Notes: a model not told the origin generated them from the letters alone. Positions 32,039-43,895 are shown, counted from the stretch's first letter. The stretch is 64,000 nucleotides of DNA from Acorus gramineus (GCA_030737835.1 JAUJYN010000020.1:2294001-2358000); one strand, 5' to 3'. Made by a program: numbers and translations.

Positions 32039-34582
32039 TGTAATAGCCCGGATCCTCTTATGCCGACTTATGCTAATATTTACGTGTTTGGATTGCAAAA
32101 TAGGATAATTTTATGTTATTAAGCTTTTTGTCCTTATTATTATTGAAGCCTTGCATTTGGTTACATTTTCATAAAACACCTTCGAGGCATAATTGGATTT
32201 TGCGCTAAACATATGAAGTCTTCATTTTTGAGTTATCTCTCATATAAAATTAGTTTGGTGTCATTTGGAGCTGTATTAGAAAAGTTATGGCTATTTTACC
32301 GTTTCTGCCCATAGAAGAAGAAATCGCGAGGTCTTCTGTTCGTTGTTATTTTTAATATAGTTGGAGGCTTCTTTTGATCTTGGTCTAGACATAGAAGTTA
32401 TACATATTTTCGTTACCTTTCCAACAGAAGTTGAATCATTTGAAGTGGACTCTCCTACAACAAGATATAGCGGTTTGAGTCGAGGCTGCGCAGGTTATTA
32501 AGGAAGGGTACTTTGGTAATTTTAGCGGATTTATAAATTTCATTTGATTGTTAGGTGAGTCGGTGGCGTGGGTGGTTATATATGGTGAGAGAGAGAGTCG
32601 TCCGAGGCTCATTTGAGGGAAAACAAAAAAGGGGAAAAATTAGGAAAAATTAGGAAAAGCTTCGTGGAATATTTTTCGTGCCATACTGGGTAAGGATTCT
32701 TGTTCTTTTCATCGTTATTCTTCATCTAGGGTTGTTCTATTTTAGTTCTAAATTAAAAATTGTGATTTGGGACTGAAATATGAATTTGTTTTTGGGACTG
32801 GATAAATAAGAATTTGGAGAGTTATTTTGATTGCGTTAACTTAGGGTTTGTATTTAGGACATCGGATTTGATTTGGGGGAAACTGAGAATTTCTTGATTA
32901 TTGGGATTATATGTTAGTATCTGATTGAGATTATATTTTTATCAGTGGATTTCCTCTCTGCCCGTTTTAAGAGTTGGAATAGGGTGAGTCCAGTTGAGGT
33001 GGTGAATTGCGAGGTAAGTAACCCGTGTTTGTCCTACATTTCATTCCACGTGGTATTGTTATAAGTGATTCAATATTTGTGTTTGTTATTTCCAATTCCG
33101 CGCTTCATTGTTGTTTCTTATCATCTCTGATATTGTTGAGACCCGATCGGTTACTATACTATATTGTTGAGACCCAGAATTATTCATGTCACCTTTATTA
33201 ATTAGAATTGTTTTTCATTGAGGCTTGCTTCATATTTATCCACTATAATTCAGTTATCATTTGAGAGTGTGATTTATATTATCCCAGTTCAGATTAGTCC
33301 TCGAAGTGTTATTATTGAGGTTTGCTTCGTGATTCATCATCATTATCTAATCGTTGTCATTTATCATTGTTCTAGACAGTTTTCGAGAGTTACTAAATCT
33401 ATAGTTGATTTGTGAGCCTTTCTTTGATCATGATGTATCCATCCCAGTGTCTTGCCATTGATCTATGAATTGCATGGTCGTGCTGTCCGACCATGAAGCC
33501 TTGTACTGTGTTTGTTTCATTGCTTTTATATTACCTCTTGTATTCTTGGAGTTGGATGACCATAGACCTTACAGTGAGGGTTGAGGATTACCTCCCCAGC
33601 GCGCATGAGTACGTACGGTCCAGCGAGGGGGACTTGAGAATACCCTGCCGTGCCTGGACGTTCTGAGGGCCAGGTAGCGATTCCGCGGTGGACGTTCCGA
33701 GGGCCACACGCGAGAGGTATAGATGTGGACATCCCGGACATAGGGGCCGAGATGGGGTCATGTAGATGGTCTATCCGAAGCTTCAGTCATTCAGGAGCCA
33801 GAGTTGTGATTCCCTTATCATTCTTGTAGAGTTGTGACATCTCGAGTGCCATCAATGAGTTAATTGATCTTCTTGCTTGATGGGTGATTTCAGAGTATGT
33901 GCCTTCAGTCCAGTGGTGTTGCTTCTTGATGATATTTATTGGTCCTATCACTTGTGGTGTGTTCGTTTGAGCTATTCATTCCTATTTTTATATATCAGCG
34001 ATGTTATTGTTCTCCACTGATGATCATAGAGTGCTTTCATGTGTTATTATGCTTTGACCTGATGTTGATGAAGCTTGACTTTGATATCATCCTTGTTTTC
34101 CTTATGCGTGGAATGTCTGGGTTACTTACTGAGCATCTTTCGCTCATTCTATTCTATTTTCCTATTTTTGCAGAGTAGAGGCGGGGGTTCTTGGGCGTTG
34201 ACTTTGTCTTCTTTTGGGGGTCACGTCCAGTTGGTGATAGGTATATATATATAGATATGGATAATGTTGATGTTTTGGATCTGTATATGATTATTTTTTG
34301 GTAGAGGCTGGTCTAGTGAACCATGCCTATGTTAAATGCTCTATATATATGGATGACTGTATATGAGGTGTGTTAGATGCTCTGTTGACTGCTTAAACTT
34401 TCCTGGGTGAGTTTATATAGGTGATTATATATTTCTTGATGATTATATGTTATCCCAGGGTTGTTACCAGATGAGTTTATATAGGGTGGTTATTTCGATT
34501 TGTTTTTTTTAATATAAAAGAATGGTGAGTTTTGAGGCATGTGGCGTGCACGTGTCGAGGGTTTGGGACACGGGCCGTCACA
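32039..34582 (+). repeat. Element D 3' LTR
   Basis: Partner of 24849-27365 with the same termini. It carries an extra 31-bp segment near 33144-33175 that is a partial duplication of neighbouring sequence (GTTGAGACCC on both sides). Confidence 0.93.
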
Positions 34583-34587
34583 GCCGC
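34583..34587. repeat. Target-site duplication, right copy (GCCGC)
   Basis: Matches 24844-24848 and resumes antisense gene 2. Confidence 0.95.
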
Positions 34588-35381
34588 CTCATCCCGTTGT
34601 GCAGGGCAGTGGTAGGAGGAACAGGACCAGAGCCACCCGCTGACTCAACCACACTAGCAAGAAAAGTTGCAACGGGTGGAGCGCGTCGCTATTCCTCCAA
34701 TTCAAGGAGCACCCACCACGATCGGTCCAGATAGTCCATCACCCGAGAGATGTCGCTCATCTTCACCTCCTCGACCTCCGGCCTGGGGACATCCACCATC
34801 GGCCTCCGGGGGTGACACAAATGGCGATGGGATGAATCCCAACCGTCTGGCATTCAGGAACCCCGGACCCGAATCTTGCGAGTCTCCCAGCCATGGGTGT
34901 TTCCCCGTGCCATGCCGAGGACCAGCTCTGGCGCTCTGGCCCGACGAGAGACGTAGAAGGGTGGGGACCGCCCAGAGGATGAAGCCTTGACCTGATACAT
35001 CCAACGGACCTCGGTCAGGCCCAGCTCAACTCTTGTCTTCTTCCCCAACACGACCACGCACATCAAGACGTGGTATACGTTGGGAACGACCAGGATGGGA
35101 TGGAGGCCAAAGAAATCGAGAAACTCTGCCACCAAGCATGGCAGAGGGAGAGAAAGACCCCCATCTGTGAAGTAGCTGGGATGGAGGAGAACAGAATCAA
35201 GATAAAGGGTGGGGACCTCATCTTTGGCCAACTCGTCAATCACAAAGTCAAACAAGAGGCCCAACTCCATGTGGAGGGCTGCGGTAGTGGCAGTTTCCTC
35301 CATGATAATGAAGGAAGGCATGAGTTGGGATGAGGGGCTCCTCCCTCTCACCCCCCTTTTTAATATCCATTGAAGCGGCAC
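34583..35381 (-). pseudogene. Antisense gene 2 of the Tat element, 5' part
   Basis: Frame 35381-34854 (minus) includes LSLPLPCLVAEFLDFFGLHP, ILVVPNVYHVLMCVVVLG and a GWETRKIRVRG box. These line up with LSFPLPELVWDFMRRFNLHP, QCSPNLLPVLMCVV and SGWRDAYLVHL of antisense gene 1, so both encode the same gypsy-associated domain. The same frame continues past a stop at 34854 (MPDGWDSS...) to the insertion point at 34583 and on into 24848. The two antisense genes are therefore diverged paralogues within one element. Function unknown. Confidence 0.7.
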
Positions 35382-35849
35382 CTCGAGAAGATAGCAGCAC
35401 TTATTTCACTACAAGTATCGAGGAGTAATCATCAATGCCAATAAAAAGGGGATTCACAGAATCTGAAGGGATGCTGACGTTTGGATTTCCTAGATGCCAT
35501 TTAGAGACATTAAGGCTGACAAAGCAAATCCGCCGTAAAATCCTGGGTGGATAAGAGAATCCCGAGAAGGTAGACGACAAGATCTTTGACCCCCAAAGAG
35601 GAATGGGGGCGAGGTGATTTATCATGATCTCCTGCTCTCTTGACAAGCCAAAAGAGCAGAAGAGGGGTCATCTATGGAGGTAAAAATCCTCACCGTGACA
35701 CATGTCACCTCAAGGGGTAATGCGTCACACCAGGACGAACGTGGGCCTACCGTGGGATCCGCAAATCTGAGTTCCAATCCTTGGTCATGATGACTCTCCT
35801 AGATGTGCTGACATGACTAGATCCAGTGTCTAGTTGGGCGGTTGAGCAC
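35382..35849. other. Tat element region upstream of antisense gene 2
   Basis: No convincing gene. Minus-strand GATATTAAAAAGG near 35360-35372 is a weak TATA-like site for antisense gene 2. From about 35690 the sequence (GTGACACATGTCACCTC, an inverted repeat) may be the beginning of the Tat 3' LTR, but the exact border cannot be fixed without the 5' LTR. Confidence 0.4.
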
Positions 35850-36038
35850 CCGAAAGCGAGTAGTCTAAGGCACGGCAAGACATGAGGTCTGGTCAGTCGA
35901 CCTTACTCCTCGAAGGCGAGTAGTCGAAGGCACGACCAAACATGAGGTATGGTCGGTCGACCTTACTCCTCGAAGGCGAGTAGTCTAAGGCACGACCAGA
36001 CATGAGGTCTGGTCGGTCGACCTTACTCCTCGAAGGCA
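35850..36038 (+). repeat. 60-bp tandem repeat, about three units, with palindromes
   Basis: The unit contains CTCGAAGGCGAGTAGTC, AAGGCACGACCAGACATGAG and GTCTGGTCGGTCGACCTTAC at an exact 60-bp period (for example CATGAGGT at 35881, 35941, 36001). Inside each unit GACCAGAC-ATGAG-GTCTGGTC forms an 8-bp-stem hairpin, perfect in the last unit and imperfect in the others, and GGTCGACC is a further palindrome. It lies in the probable Tat 3' LTR. Confidence 0.85.
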
Positions 36039-36480
36039 TGATGTGAAGCGTACGGGCGAGCACATCAAGAGACCCCGAGCAAGAAGAAGAAACGGTCAGA
36101 AGACCACTAACACTTGTAACTACCAAGGTAGCATTTAAGGCCCATTACCAACAGAACATGGGTAGTCAAGGACCGACGTGGAACATGAATACTGGGGACG
36201 TTTCCCTGGAAAAAGGCCCACTAAGCACTTAGTGGCAAGGCAGTTACAAGGGTATTTAAGGAACTACGTGTGACTTGATCCCAAAGGGATACGTAGGCAA
36301 CTTATAAAGAGGTCACGCGCTCAACACTCTAAAGGCATAGTCAAGCAAGGTCAAAAAAAGTTATCCATTGAGTCAAGCTCAATCATTGAGCTTTATTTGT
36401 GTTATTTCCTATACAGTCGTTGAGAGAATTGAAGCATAGCTACAAGAATTCATATTGCTTGAGTTCTTTTTCCCAGTAAA
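36039..36480 (+). repeat. Probable Tat 3' LTR (U3/R part)
   Basis: It has the GATCCCAAAGGGATACGTAGGC motif (36278-36299), which I associate with LTRs of Tat/Athila-type elements, followed by TATAAA at 36303-36308 and a short GC-poor leader. It is positioned correctly downstream of the Tat coding and antisense genes. The 3' boundary near 36480 is a guess. Confidence 0.45.
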
Positions 36481-38386
36481 TTCAGAAATCTAACTGAAGG
36501 GGGAAAATATCCTCCTCAATAGCGAATACGCTTTCTTTAAGCGATATTTGCCCTAACTTCTATTTCAAAATTGTTGTAGAGATTCTCTTCAAACTCATTT
36601 TCGAATACGACGAACCCTTCCTAGACTTGCGATCAACAAAACGAAAGTCTAAATCGACTCTCTTGAATGCTGTGTTAATGGACATGTTTTGAAAAAAATA
36701 ATTAGGTAGGTTGAGTTTTAGAGGAGGAAGAAAAATAATTTTCTGCAGATTCGATCTCCTTTTAAAATGCAAATAACAATATAACACACGCGCACACACG
36801 TATGTGATGCACGTGTAAACTTATGTGCACTTATACTTCTTACTCATGAACAACATGTATTTGATAAGGATGTTAATTATACATTTAAACCCCTTAATCT
36901 AATTTTCTATATTCTTATTTTATGTATAATAATAACTAATATTAAGAATTCATGTCTTATTGCAGGTAATTGACTTAAATGATGATTATCAATACAAGAT
37001 ATGCTATAAATCAGTTAAAGATATGAAGGAGAATCAAGAGTTTCTAGAAGATCTTTATAGAAAAAGATTTGGTTAAGATTGAATAAAAATCAATCCAATC
37101 AAATATATTCTTCAAAATCACGTCCCACTGTTTTGATCATAACTTTTGCCTCAAGTATCAGATTTATTTTCATAATATGGCGTTGGAAAGATAATTTCAC
37201 GATCTACAAATCACTATTCCTGAAGATTTCGTAATTACATCATATTATGGGTCAAAAATCCATCTGAAGATTCTGTAGTAAATCAATTACGGGAATTAAA
37301 TCTAAACTTCATATAAGGAAGGTGGAGGCCAATCTTAACTACCCAATCTTAACCATCCAATATATTGCAAATAAATAGTTTAGATTCAAGAGTTGGAGGC
37401 TATAAAAGGAGCACATGTGAAAGAATCAAAGAAAAAAAAGGAGGCACAAAGACAATCAAAGGAGAAGAAGGATTCAAGAGTTTTGCTTTGTTTTTGTTTT
37501 TCTTTTCATCTCATATATTTTGATTCTTGTATCCTATTAGATTTTAATTTTAATATTAATTTTGTATTTTTATTTTCAAGAATTTTTTAATAATATGATG
37601 TCTTTTAATTTTCTTTTCTTTCATTTGATCATGTCTTCTAGTAGCTAAATCTTCAACTAGGGTTGAAGATGAAACCATGCAATGCTAGTTTAGGATTTTA
37701 TATTTAGATCTGAATTCTCCATATTGTTTGCTTTATTGAGTATCAATCTCTCCTTCAATTCTCTTTTGAAACCTTTTATGTGAATTTCTTATTATCTTCT
37801 TCAAAAATCTCTTGTATTTGATTTGATTTGATAAAATATGCTTTGATTGAGTTCTATGATATTTTATGCTCTTCTTAACATGTTGAATATTGAGTTGGTA
37901 GATTTTATAAAGGGAAGGGAGATAGATCATTCTATTGGGTTTTCATAAATCAAGGTTTTTAATCGTAGAATCATCTTCAAGGATCTCTTGTTTAGGGTTT
38001 GATAGGGTATGCTTGGTTAACTATTTGATATCTTATTCTCTTCCTAATATGTGAATATTGAGATGATTGTTTTGATTTCAAATCTGATTTTATGAAATAA
38101 TTAATATGATTTTAAATATTTATTTTCCAATTGGTATTTGATTAACGTCAATATTGATTGAGTTATATGGTGGAGTTTCATATTTGAATATAATCCCTAA
38201 ATTGGTATTGCATGGTGGATTCTAAAACCCTAGTTATCTTTTCATATTAATATTCTCTTTTTAATAATAATAATAATAATAATAAAAACTTCATCAATCT
38301 TTCTTTCTAGTTCGATTAGTTAAATTGATTAATAATCTGATTTGAACAATTCTCTGTGGGTTCGACCCGTATTTGCTAGATCTATA
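36481..38386 (+). repeat. AT-rich segment, probable LTR of an unrelated retroelement
   Basis: No ORF with recognisable domains. The frame at 37393-37590 is a Lys/Phe-rich low-complexity translation. TATAAAAG at 37401-37408 after GTTGGAGGC looks like an LTR promoter. The closing stretch CTGTGGGTTCGACCCGTATT (38354-38373) resembles sequence found near the ends of plant gypsy LTRs or leaders. A minus-strand LTR interrupts it at 38387, and its continuation is not visible in the window. It could instead be host intergenic DNA. Confidence 0.4.
38271..38286. repeat. (AAT)n microsatellite
   Basis: About five tandem AAT units (TTAATAATAATAATAATAAA) in the AT-rich segment. Confidence 0.8.
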
Positions 38387-39621
38387 TGTCACGCCCCAGG
38401 GTGGCCGTCCCAGAGGAGCGGCAATGGTATATATGATATCAGCAGTCTATACAGGAGGTCAATAACATACTCTAAACAACATAAAAAATGACAACACAGA
38501 CAACAATGAGGCTGACATGATATATACACAAATAGCGGAAGCTAAAAGACTGAATCTGTAATTCAAAGACATATTACAGACTCGATACATAATCAACTGT
38601 CCTGTGAGAGCCAATATATACACGACATCCAAATATAATACAAACGTGTGCCCAAGCACGGAATACAATACATACAATCAAAGGGGGGATGCTGACGGTC
38701 TCTCACACGCAGAACGTGACGCTGCTCCGCTACTGCTAATGTGCCTCAGGGATCTCCTCCTTCAGATCCAACTCAGATATCACTGGAGAAAAATATATGC
38801 GAGGGGTGAGCCACACGCTCAGTGAATAGCACAACCCATGCATCACAATTCATATTAACCTCAAATCATTTATAGCCTCTAAGTGGCAACAACTACACAA
38901 TCCAATGGGTCGCTACATCGCCGACCCACCACACCCTCACCCTCACCATCAAGCTGGAGACATGGTCTTTTGGGACTGACTAGGCTGTTAATCACCCTTG
39001 GTCCACCGATAGCCTCTCCTCCACTCCGTAGCTCGCCTGGTCTACTCCCACGATTCAGCACAGTCCGAAACACAATCAGGAGGTACCTACTGATGGGTGC
39101 CCTCTGTCAGGACGGCCTGTCTAACACTGAGGAGTCCCTACACGGATCCAACGAAGGGAAGAGAAACAGCCTACCCACACGGATACGATCCACTTGGATC
39201 CGCCGACACCGATTGCAACTCTACTAATGTCATGAATTCTTCAGAATTCCTCCAGGGCGCATAACTAAGATGCGGGGAGACACATATTATAACAACGAGG
39301 TTATAATATTCTCTAAGGCATGCTAATAATCATAAGCTCGCATTTGATTTAAATAAATTAAACTAAATGGGAAGCATGCGTAGGTCGAGGCTTTCCTAGC
39401 ATGAAAACATGGTATCAGGATGTATAGGCCTCTATCCACAACATAAGGGTGCATATTCCTAGCATGCAAAGCCTAAGGTGGCATGGATACAACATAATGA
39501 TCATGCATAGCACAGATTACACTTATTACAAATTAATACGCAATTATGGTGCCCCAGGGGAGGGCAATGCACGACTACGTGCATCGAACGCCTCCCTACT
39601 GGGTTGGATTGTCCCACTCAC

Positions 39622-39657
39622 CAATACCTAGGTCGTCGCGTGACCGCCCGTCAAGAT
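39622..39657 (-). other. 36-nt micro-exon-like block (element E 3' LTR)
   Basis: On the minus strand GTCTTGCAG precedes and GTGAGTGG follows a 36-nt block homologous to 47930-47965. Confidence 0.55.
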
Positions 39658-39759
39658 CTGCAAGACATGGGAATCAAAATGGTTAGTAATCTATACAAAT
39701 ACGCAAGAAATACACTAGAAATACTTAACACTCGGACAAGCATGCATACGGCCCGTACG

Positions 39760-40185
39760 CACGCGAGTCCGAGTGCCCCGACACACTCCCGCACCCACGA
39801 CAGCCATGCGCACGGCCACCCGCACGCACGCACGCCCGTGTCCTGGGCGCACTGCCGCGCCCCAGCCCGCGCGCCCAGGCACGCTGCCGCGCCCCCTGCT
39901 CGCACGACCAGACACGCTGCCGCGCGCGCGCGCACACTCCCGCGCGCACCACGCGTCCAGCCCCGCGCCTACCCGCACGTACTGCGCCCGTGCGCAGCAC
40001 TCCGCGCGCATCCCCGCACGCACCGCACGCACCGCGCCCCTGCGCAGCGCTCCGCGCGCACGCCCGCGCACGCGCGCACTCGCCCAGGGCCTCCGACAGC
40101 GCGCTCCTGCTCTACCTGCGCGGGCATACTAGCGCGCACGCGCGCGGATGACCCCGCACGCGCGCCCGAGCCAACCCCACCACCT
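39760..40185. repeat. GC-rich alternating tract, element E LTR
   Basis: CGCGCGCAC/GCACGC-rich sequence between the exon-2-like and micro-exon-like blocks. Overlapping long frames on both strands have no family signal. Confidence 0.7.
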
Positions 40186-40289
40186 CCCTCAGCCCTCCCC
40201 CACCCCAAACACTTATGCAACCCTTGCACATCATAAAAACACATCCTAAACATGCATCTACACAAGAAAAAAGGGGGAGGAAATCTTAC

Positions 40290-40392
40290 CCAAGGGAGGA
40301 AAGGAAAGGAGAGATCTTCGGGTGCTCTTCGCGCACCGATTTGCCACCACCAAGGCCACCACTACCAAGACCTCCCTCAGCCCTAAAGGTGG
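40290..40392 (-). other. Putative LTR leader exon 2 (element E), 103 nt
   Basis: Minus strand: CTGTTTTCAG acceptor before 40392 and TTGG/GTAAG donor after 40290. The preceding intron-like gap to the GGAAG/GTATT donor (40483-40393) is 91 nt. Both lengths equal those in the 46475 LTR (103 and 91 nt). Confidence 0.55.
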
Positions 40393-41063
40393 CTGAAAAC
40401 AGAGGTAAAAAGCGGCTAAGAGAGGAGGTCACACAAGGGGGAAATCGAAACCGAGACCATGGAAAGGTAGATCGGGACAATACCTTCCTTTTCTCCTTGT
40501 ATGGCTTTTCTTTTTAACCACTCTAGCTAGATCAAATGGTGGAAATAAAGAGAGGGAGGGTGAGAGGTTTGAGAAAGCTTGAGAGAGAGAAGAAGATGAA
40601 TAGGGCATTTACTATAGGTAGGCGTGGACATTAAGTCACCACACACACACCCCACACACACACACTCACTTACACTTAGAATTAATTAGGTTTAGTTAGG
40701 TTTAGGTGAACTTTGACCCTAGTCAACCCAACCACACTAACAAACAAAACCAATTGACCAAGTCAAAGGTCAAACTTGACTTGGTAAAAGTCATTTAATG
40801 ACTTCTCGCTTGGTAAAAACCCGGATACGATTCGAAACTGTGAAATTCTGAAACGTTACCGGAATTCGATGAAATTTTCGTGAGTGGATTGAAATGGCAC
40901 CAGGACAGATTATATGCAGTTAGATTTTCAATCGGAGACCTTAGGCTCAGGATGATAGCCAAAAGTCTGAAATTTTAGCGGTTCCGATCGAAAAAAAAAA
41001 GTTGAAAAACTGCCAGAATGCTCCAATGGTGACCAGAAGGTAAAAAGTGACACATATATAACA

Positions 41064-41076
41064 TTCTTCCCCCCTT
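41064..41076 (-). promoter_or_regulatory. Polypurine tract of element E
   Basis: AAGGGGGGAAGAA (minus) abutting the LTR start TGTTATATATG. Confidence 0.88.
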
Positions 41077-41195
41077 AGGAAATTTTGTCCTCAAAATAAA
41101 TACAAGAACATCTAGGAAGGGAAAAGATGCGGGTATGCGTCACGCATGGCGTCCTCGAGCTCCCATGTGGCCTCGGCACCGGAACGGTGCTGCCA

Positions 41196-42665
41196 TCACA
41201 CCTTGACCAGCTGGACGGTCTTGGTGCGGAGCCTCTTCTCGCGACGGTCCAGGATCTCGATCGGCTGCTCCATGAATGACAAGTCCGGCTCGAAGACGAG
41301 CGGCTCGAACGGGATGACGTGAGCAGGATCGTGGACGTAACGCCTCAGCTGCGAGACATGGAAGACGTCATGGGCCTGAGCCAACTGTGGGGGCAGAGCT
41401 ATGCGATAGGCCACCTCCCCAACTCGCTCGAGGATGAGAAACAGCCCAATGAAACGCGGACTCAGCTTGCCCCGCACGCCGAAACGGAAGATGCCCTTCA
41501 TCGGGGACACCTTCAGGAAGACATGGTCACCAACCTCGAAGACGAGCTCACGGCGACGACGATCGGCGTAGCTCTTCTGACGGCTCTGAGTGACTCGGAT
41601 ACGCTCGCGAATCGTCTTGACCATCTCTGAGGTCTGGTGGATGATCTCTAGTCCCTCCAACTGGCGCTCTCCGACCTCGTCCCAACACAAGGGGGACCTG
41701 TAGCTGCGGCCATAGAGCGCCTCGTATGGAGCCATCCTGATACTCGAGTGGTAGCTGTTGTTGTAGGCAAACTCCACCAATGGAAGATGCCTCTCCCAAC
41801 TGCCCCCAAAATCGAGAACGCAAGCTCGCAGCATGTCCTCCAAGGTCTGAATCGTCCTCTCTGACTGGCCGTCCGTCTGCGGATGAAACGTTGTACTAAA
41901 GTGGAGGTTCGTACCAAGGGCGTGCTGGAGGCTACGCCAGAACCTCGAAGTAAATCGCGCGTCTCGATCAGAAATGATGCTGACGGGAGTGCCATGGAGA
42001 CGAACAATCTCGGAGACAAACAACTGCGCTAGGGTGTCCAGAGAATCGGTGAGTCGGATGGGGAGGAAATGAGCGGACTTCGTCAGTCGGTCGACGATTA
42101 CCCAGATGGCATCGCGACCCGAACGTGACCTCGGCAAACCCGAAACGAAGTCCATGGTGATCTGCTCCCATTTCCACTGAGGAATCTCAATGGACTGCAG
42201 CTTCCCCGCAGGACGCTGATGCTCCGACTTCACCTGCTGGCATACCAAGCAACGGGCAACGAAATGGGCAATATCCGTCTTCATCCCGCGCCACCAGTAG
42301 CCACGACGAAGGCCCCTGTACATCTTCGTGCCACCAGGATGCACTGTGTACCTCGAACGATGGGCCTCGTCCAAGATCTTCTGCTTCAGCTCTGCGTCGT
42401 CAGGAATGCATACTCGACCTCTGAACCGCAGGATCCCGTCCTTGCGAATCTGGTAGTCCGGACGCTCGCCCCGGGCGACGCCTTCAGAGAGGACTAGAAA
42501 GTGAGGATCCTGTCCTTGAGCCGTGCGGATCTCGTCGAGAAGAACGGGCTGCACCACTAGCCTGGCCAAAAAGCCACCCGCAGGAGTCTCTCGAACGCTG
42601 ATCCAGCAAGCGGCCTCCTCCAGAAGCCTCCAACGACGTACAGCCATGTGGGCGGCCATGCCCAA
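41196..42665 (-). pseudogene. Element E integrase with chromodomain-type tail
   Basis: 489 residues. Zinc domain: HRSRYTVHPGGTKMYRGLRR and CLVCQQVK. Catalytic core: Asp in TMDFVSGLPRS, Asp in IISDRDARF and Glu in [13 protein letters not shown], all present with standard spacing. C-terminal domain: [33 protein letters not shown] and VFHVSQLRRYVHDPAH. After LVKV the codon TGA (about 41193-41195) stops the protein where a relative at 52209 has CGA. Downstream the chromodomain tail (WQHRSGAEATWELEDAMR) stays open to about 41110. Except for this stop and the 5' frame break near 42640 the domain looks functional. Confidence 0.9.
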
Positions 42666-42988
42666 GGCTGTCTGCTTAGAGCATCCGCCACGACATTCGC
42701 CTTACCAGGATGGTAAGCGATGTCACAATCATAGTCCTTCAGGAACTCAACCCAACGTCTTTGACGCATGTTGAGCTCCGGCTGGGACTGCAAATAAGTC
42801 AAGCTCTTATGATCAGTAAAGAGCTCGAACTCCTCGCCATAGAGGTAGTGCCTCCACATCTTCAGCGCAAAGATGATCGCTGCTAACTCTAGGTCATGGG
42901 TGGGGTAATTCTGCTCATGGGGCTTCAACTGACGCGACGCGTAAGCCACAACCTTACCGTGCTGCATCAGGGCGCAACCCACACCCAA
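42557..42988 (-). pseudogene. Element E RNase H
   Basis: It contains [50 protein letters not shown] and [12 protein letters not shown]. It begins in a different frame from RT (2-nt loss near 43045) and shifts again at about 42640 before integrase. Confidence 0.88.
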
Positions 42989-43895
42989 CTGCGATGCATC
43001 GGAGTAAACTGCGAACCCACCACTCCCAGACGGAAGGGTAAGAACTGGCTGAGGTGAGCCTTCGCTTCAACTCCAGGAAGCTCTCCTCGCAAGTCGGGGA
43101 CCACTCGAACCGGACATCCTTCCGAGTGAGGCGGGTAAGAGGAACAGCTATCTTCGAGAAACCCTCGACAAACCTCCTGTAATAACCCGCCAAGCCCAGG
43201 AAGCTCTGAATCTCTGTGGGGTTCGACGGTCGACGCCAATTCGACACGGCGAGCGTCTTGTCCGGGTCCACAGATATGCCCTCGCCGGAAATCACATGGC
43301 CCAAAAAGGCCATACGCTCCAACCAAAACTCGCACTTACTGAACTTGGCGAACAACTGATGTCGGGCCAAAGTCTCCAAGACAGTGCGGAGATGGTGAGC
43401 GTGCTCCTCAAGACTCCTCGAGTACACCAAGATATCATCGATGAAAACTACTACGAAGGAGTCGAGGAAGGGCCGAAACACCCGGTTCATCAGATCCATG
43501 AAGGCCGCCGGCGCATTCGTCAACCCAAACGGCAGTACTCTGAACTCGTAGTGCCCATAACGGGTGCGAAAGGCCGTCTTTGGAATGTCTGACTCCCGGA
43601 TCTTCAGCTGATAGTAGCCCGAACGGAGATCGATCTTAGAAAAGACTCGCGCTCCCTGGAGCTGGTCAAACAGATCGTCAATCCGTGGCAAGGGGTACTT
43701 GTTCTTCACGGTCCGCTTGTTCAGCTGCCTGTAATCAATACAAAGCCACAGCGAACCGTCCTTCTTCCGCACAAACAGAACAGGGGCTCCCCACGGAGAA
43801 ACACTCGGACGTGCGAAGCCCTTCTCCAGCAACTCCTCCAACTGCTCCTTGAGCACCTTCAACTCTGCTGGGGCCATCCGGTACGGAGCTCTCAA
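42954..43895 (-). pseudogene. Element E reverse transcriptase
   Basis: 313 residues from [20 protein letters not shown] through [55 protein letters not shown], the catalytic FIDDILVYS and the thumb/connection [20 protein letters not shown]. The frame is lost after LKRRLTSA, where the RNase H frame takes over. RT itself appears catalytically intact. Confidence 0.9.

Larger units (their letters stand above)
24849..34582 (+). mobile_element. Tekay/Del-like chromovirus (element D), full length, 9.7 kb
   Basis: It has all parts in order: 5' LTR, PBS, gag-protease-RT, RNase H-integrase, chromodomain-like tail, polypurine tract and 3' LTR, bracketed by GCCGC duplications. The LTRs (2517 and 2544 bp) are very similar by eye, differing mainly by a 31-bp insert at about 33144 and a 9-bp difference near 25850/33025, so insertion is fairly recent. 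It disrupts antisense gene 2 of the Tat element. A deletion in the RT/RNase H junction and an 11-bp duplication in integrase make it non-autonomous. Clade assignment rests on gag style, the initiator-Met PBS, the chromodomain-type tail and long LTRs. Confidence 0.9.
38387..41063 (-). repeat. Element E 3' LTR
   Basis: Plus-strand view: TGTCACGCC at 38387 to TATAACA at 41063, next to the polypurine tract. It contains one unit of the GTGAGGGTGAGGG repeat (38905-38990), the micro-exon-like block (39622-39657), a GC-rich tract (39760-40185), and exon-2-like block 40290-40392 with flanking splice signals on the minus strand. Confidence 0.9.

Noticed and set aside
35850..36038. CRISPR-like direct repeats
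   Set aside because: The units are contiguous 60-bp tandem repeats without unique spacers, in a plant retroelement. No cas genes are present.
37393..37590. 65-codon ORF starting MEAIKGAHVKESKKK as a small host gene
   Set aside because: It begins right at a TATA box, so it would be in the promoter/leader, and its second half is a Phe/Leu/Ile run from T-rich DNA. No homology recognised.
38382..38386. Target duplication of element E (CTATA versus CGGGG at 60496)
   Set aside because: The two flanks do not match, and the right part of the 5' LTR is rearranged. No TSD can be claimed for element E.
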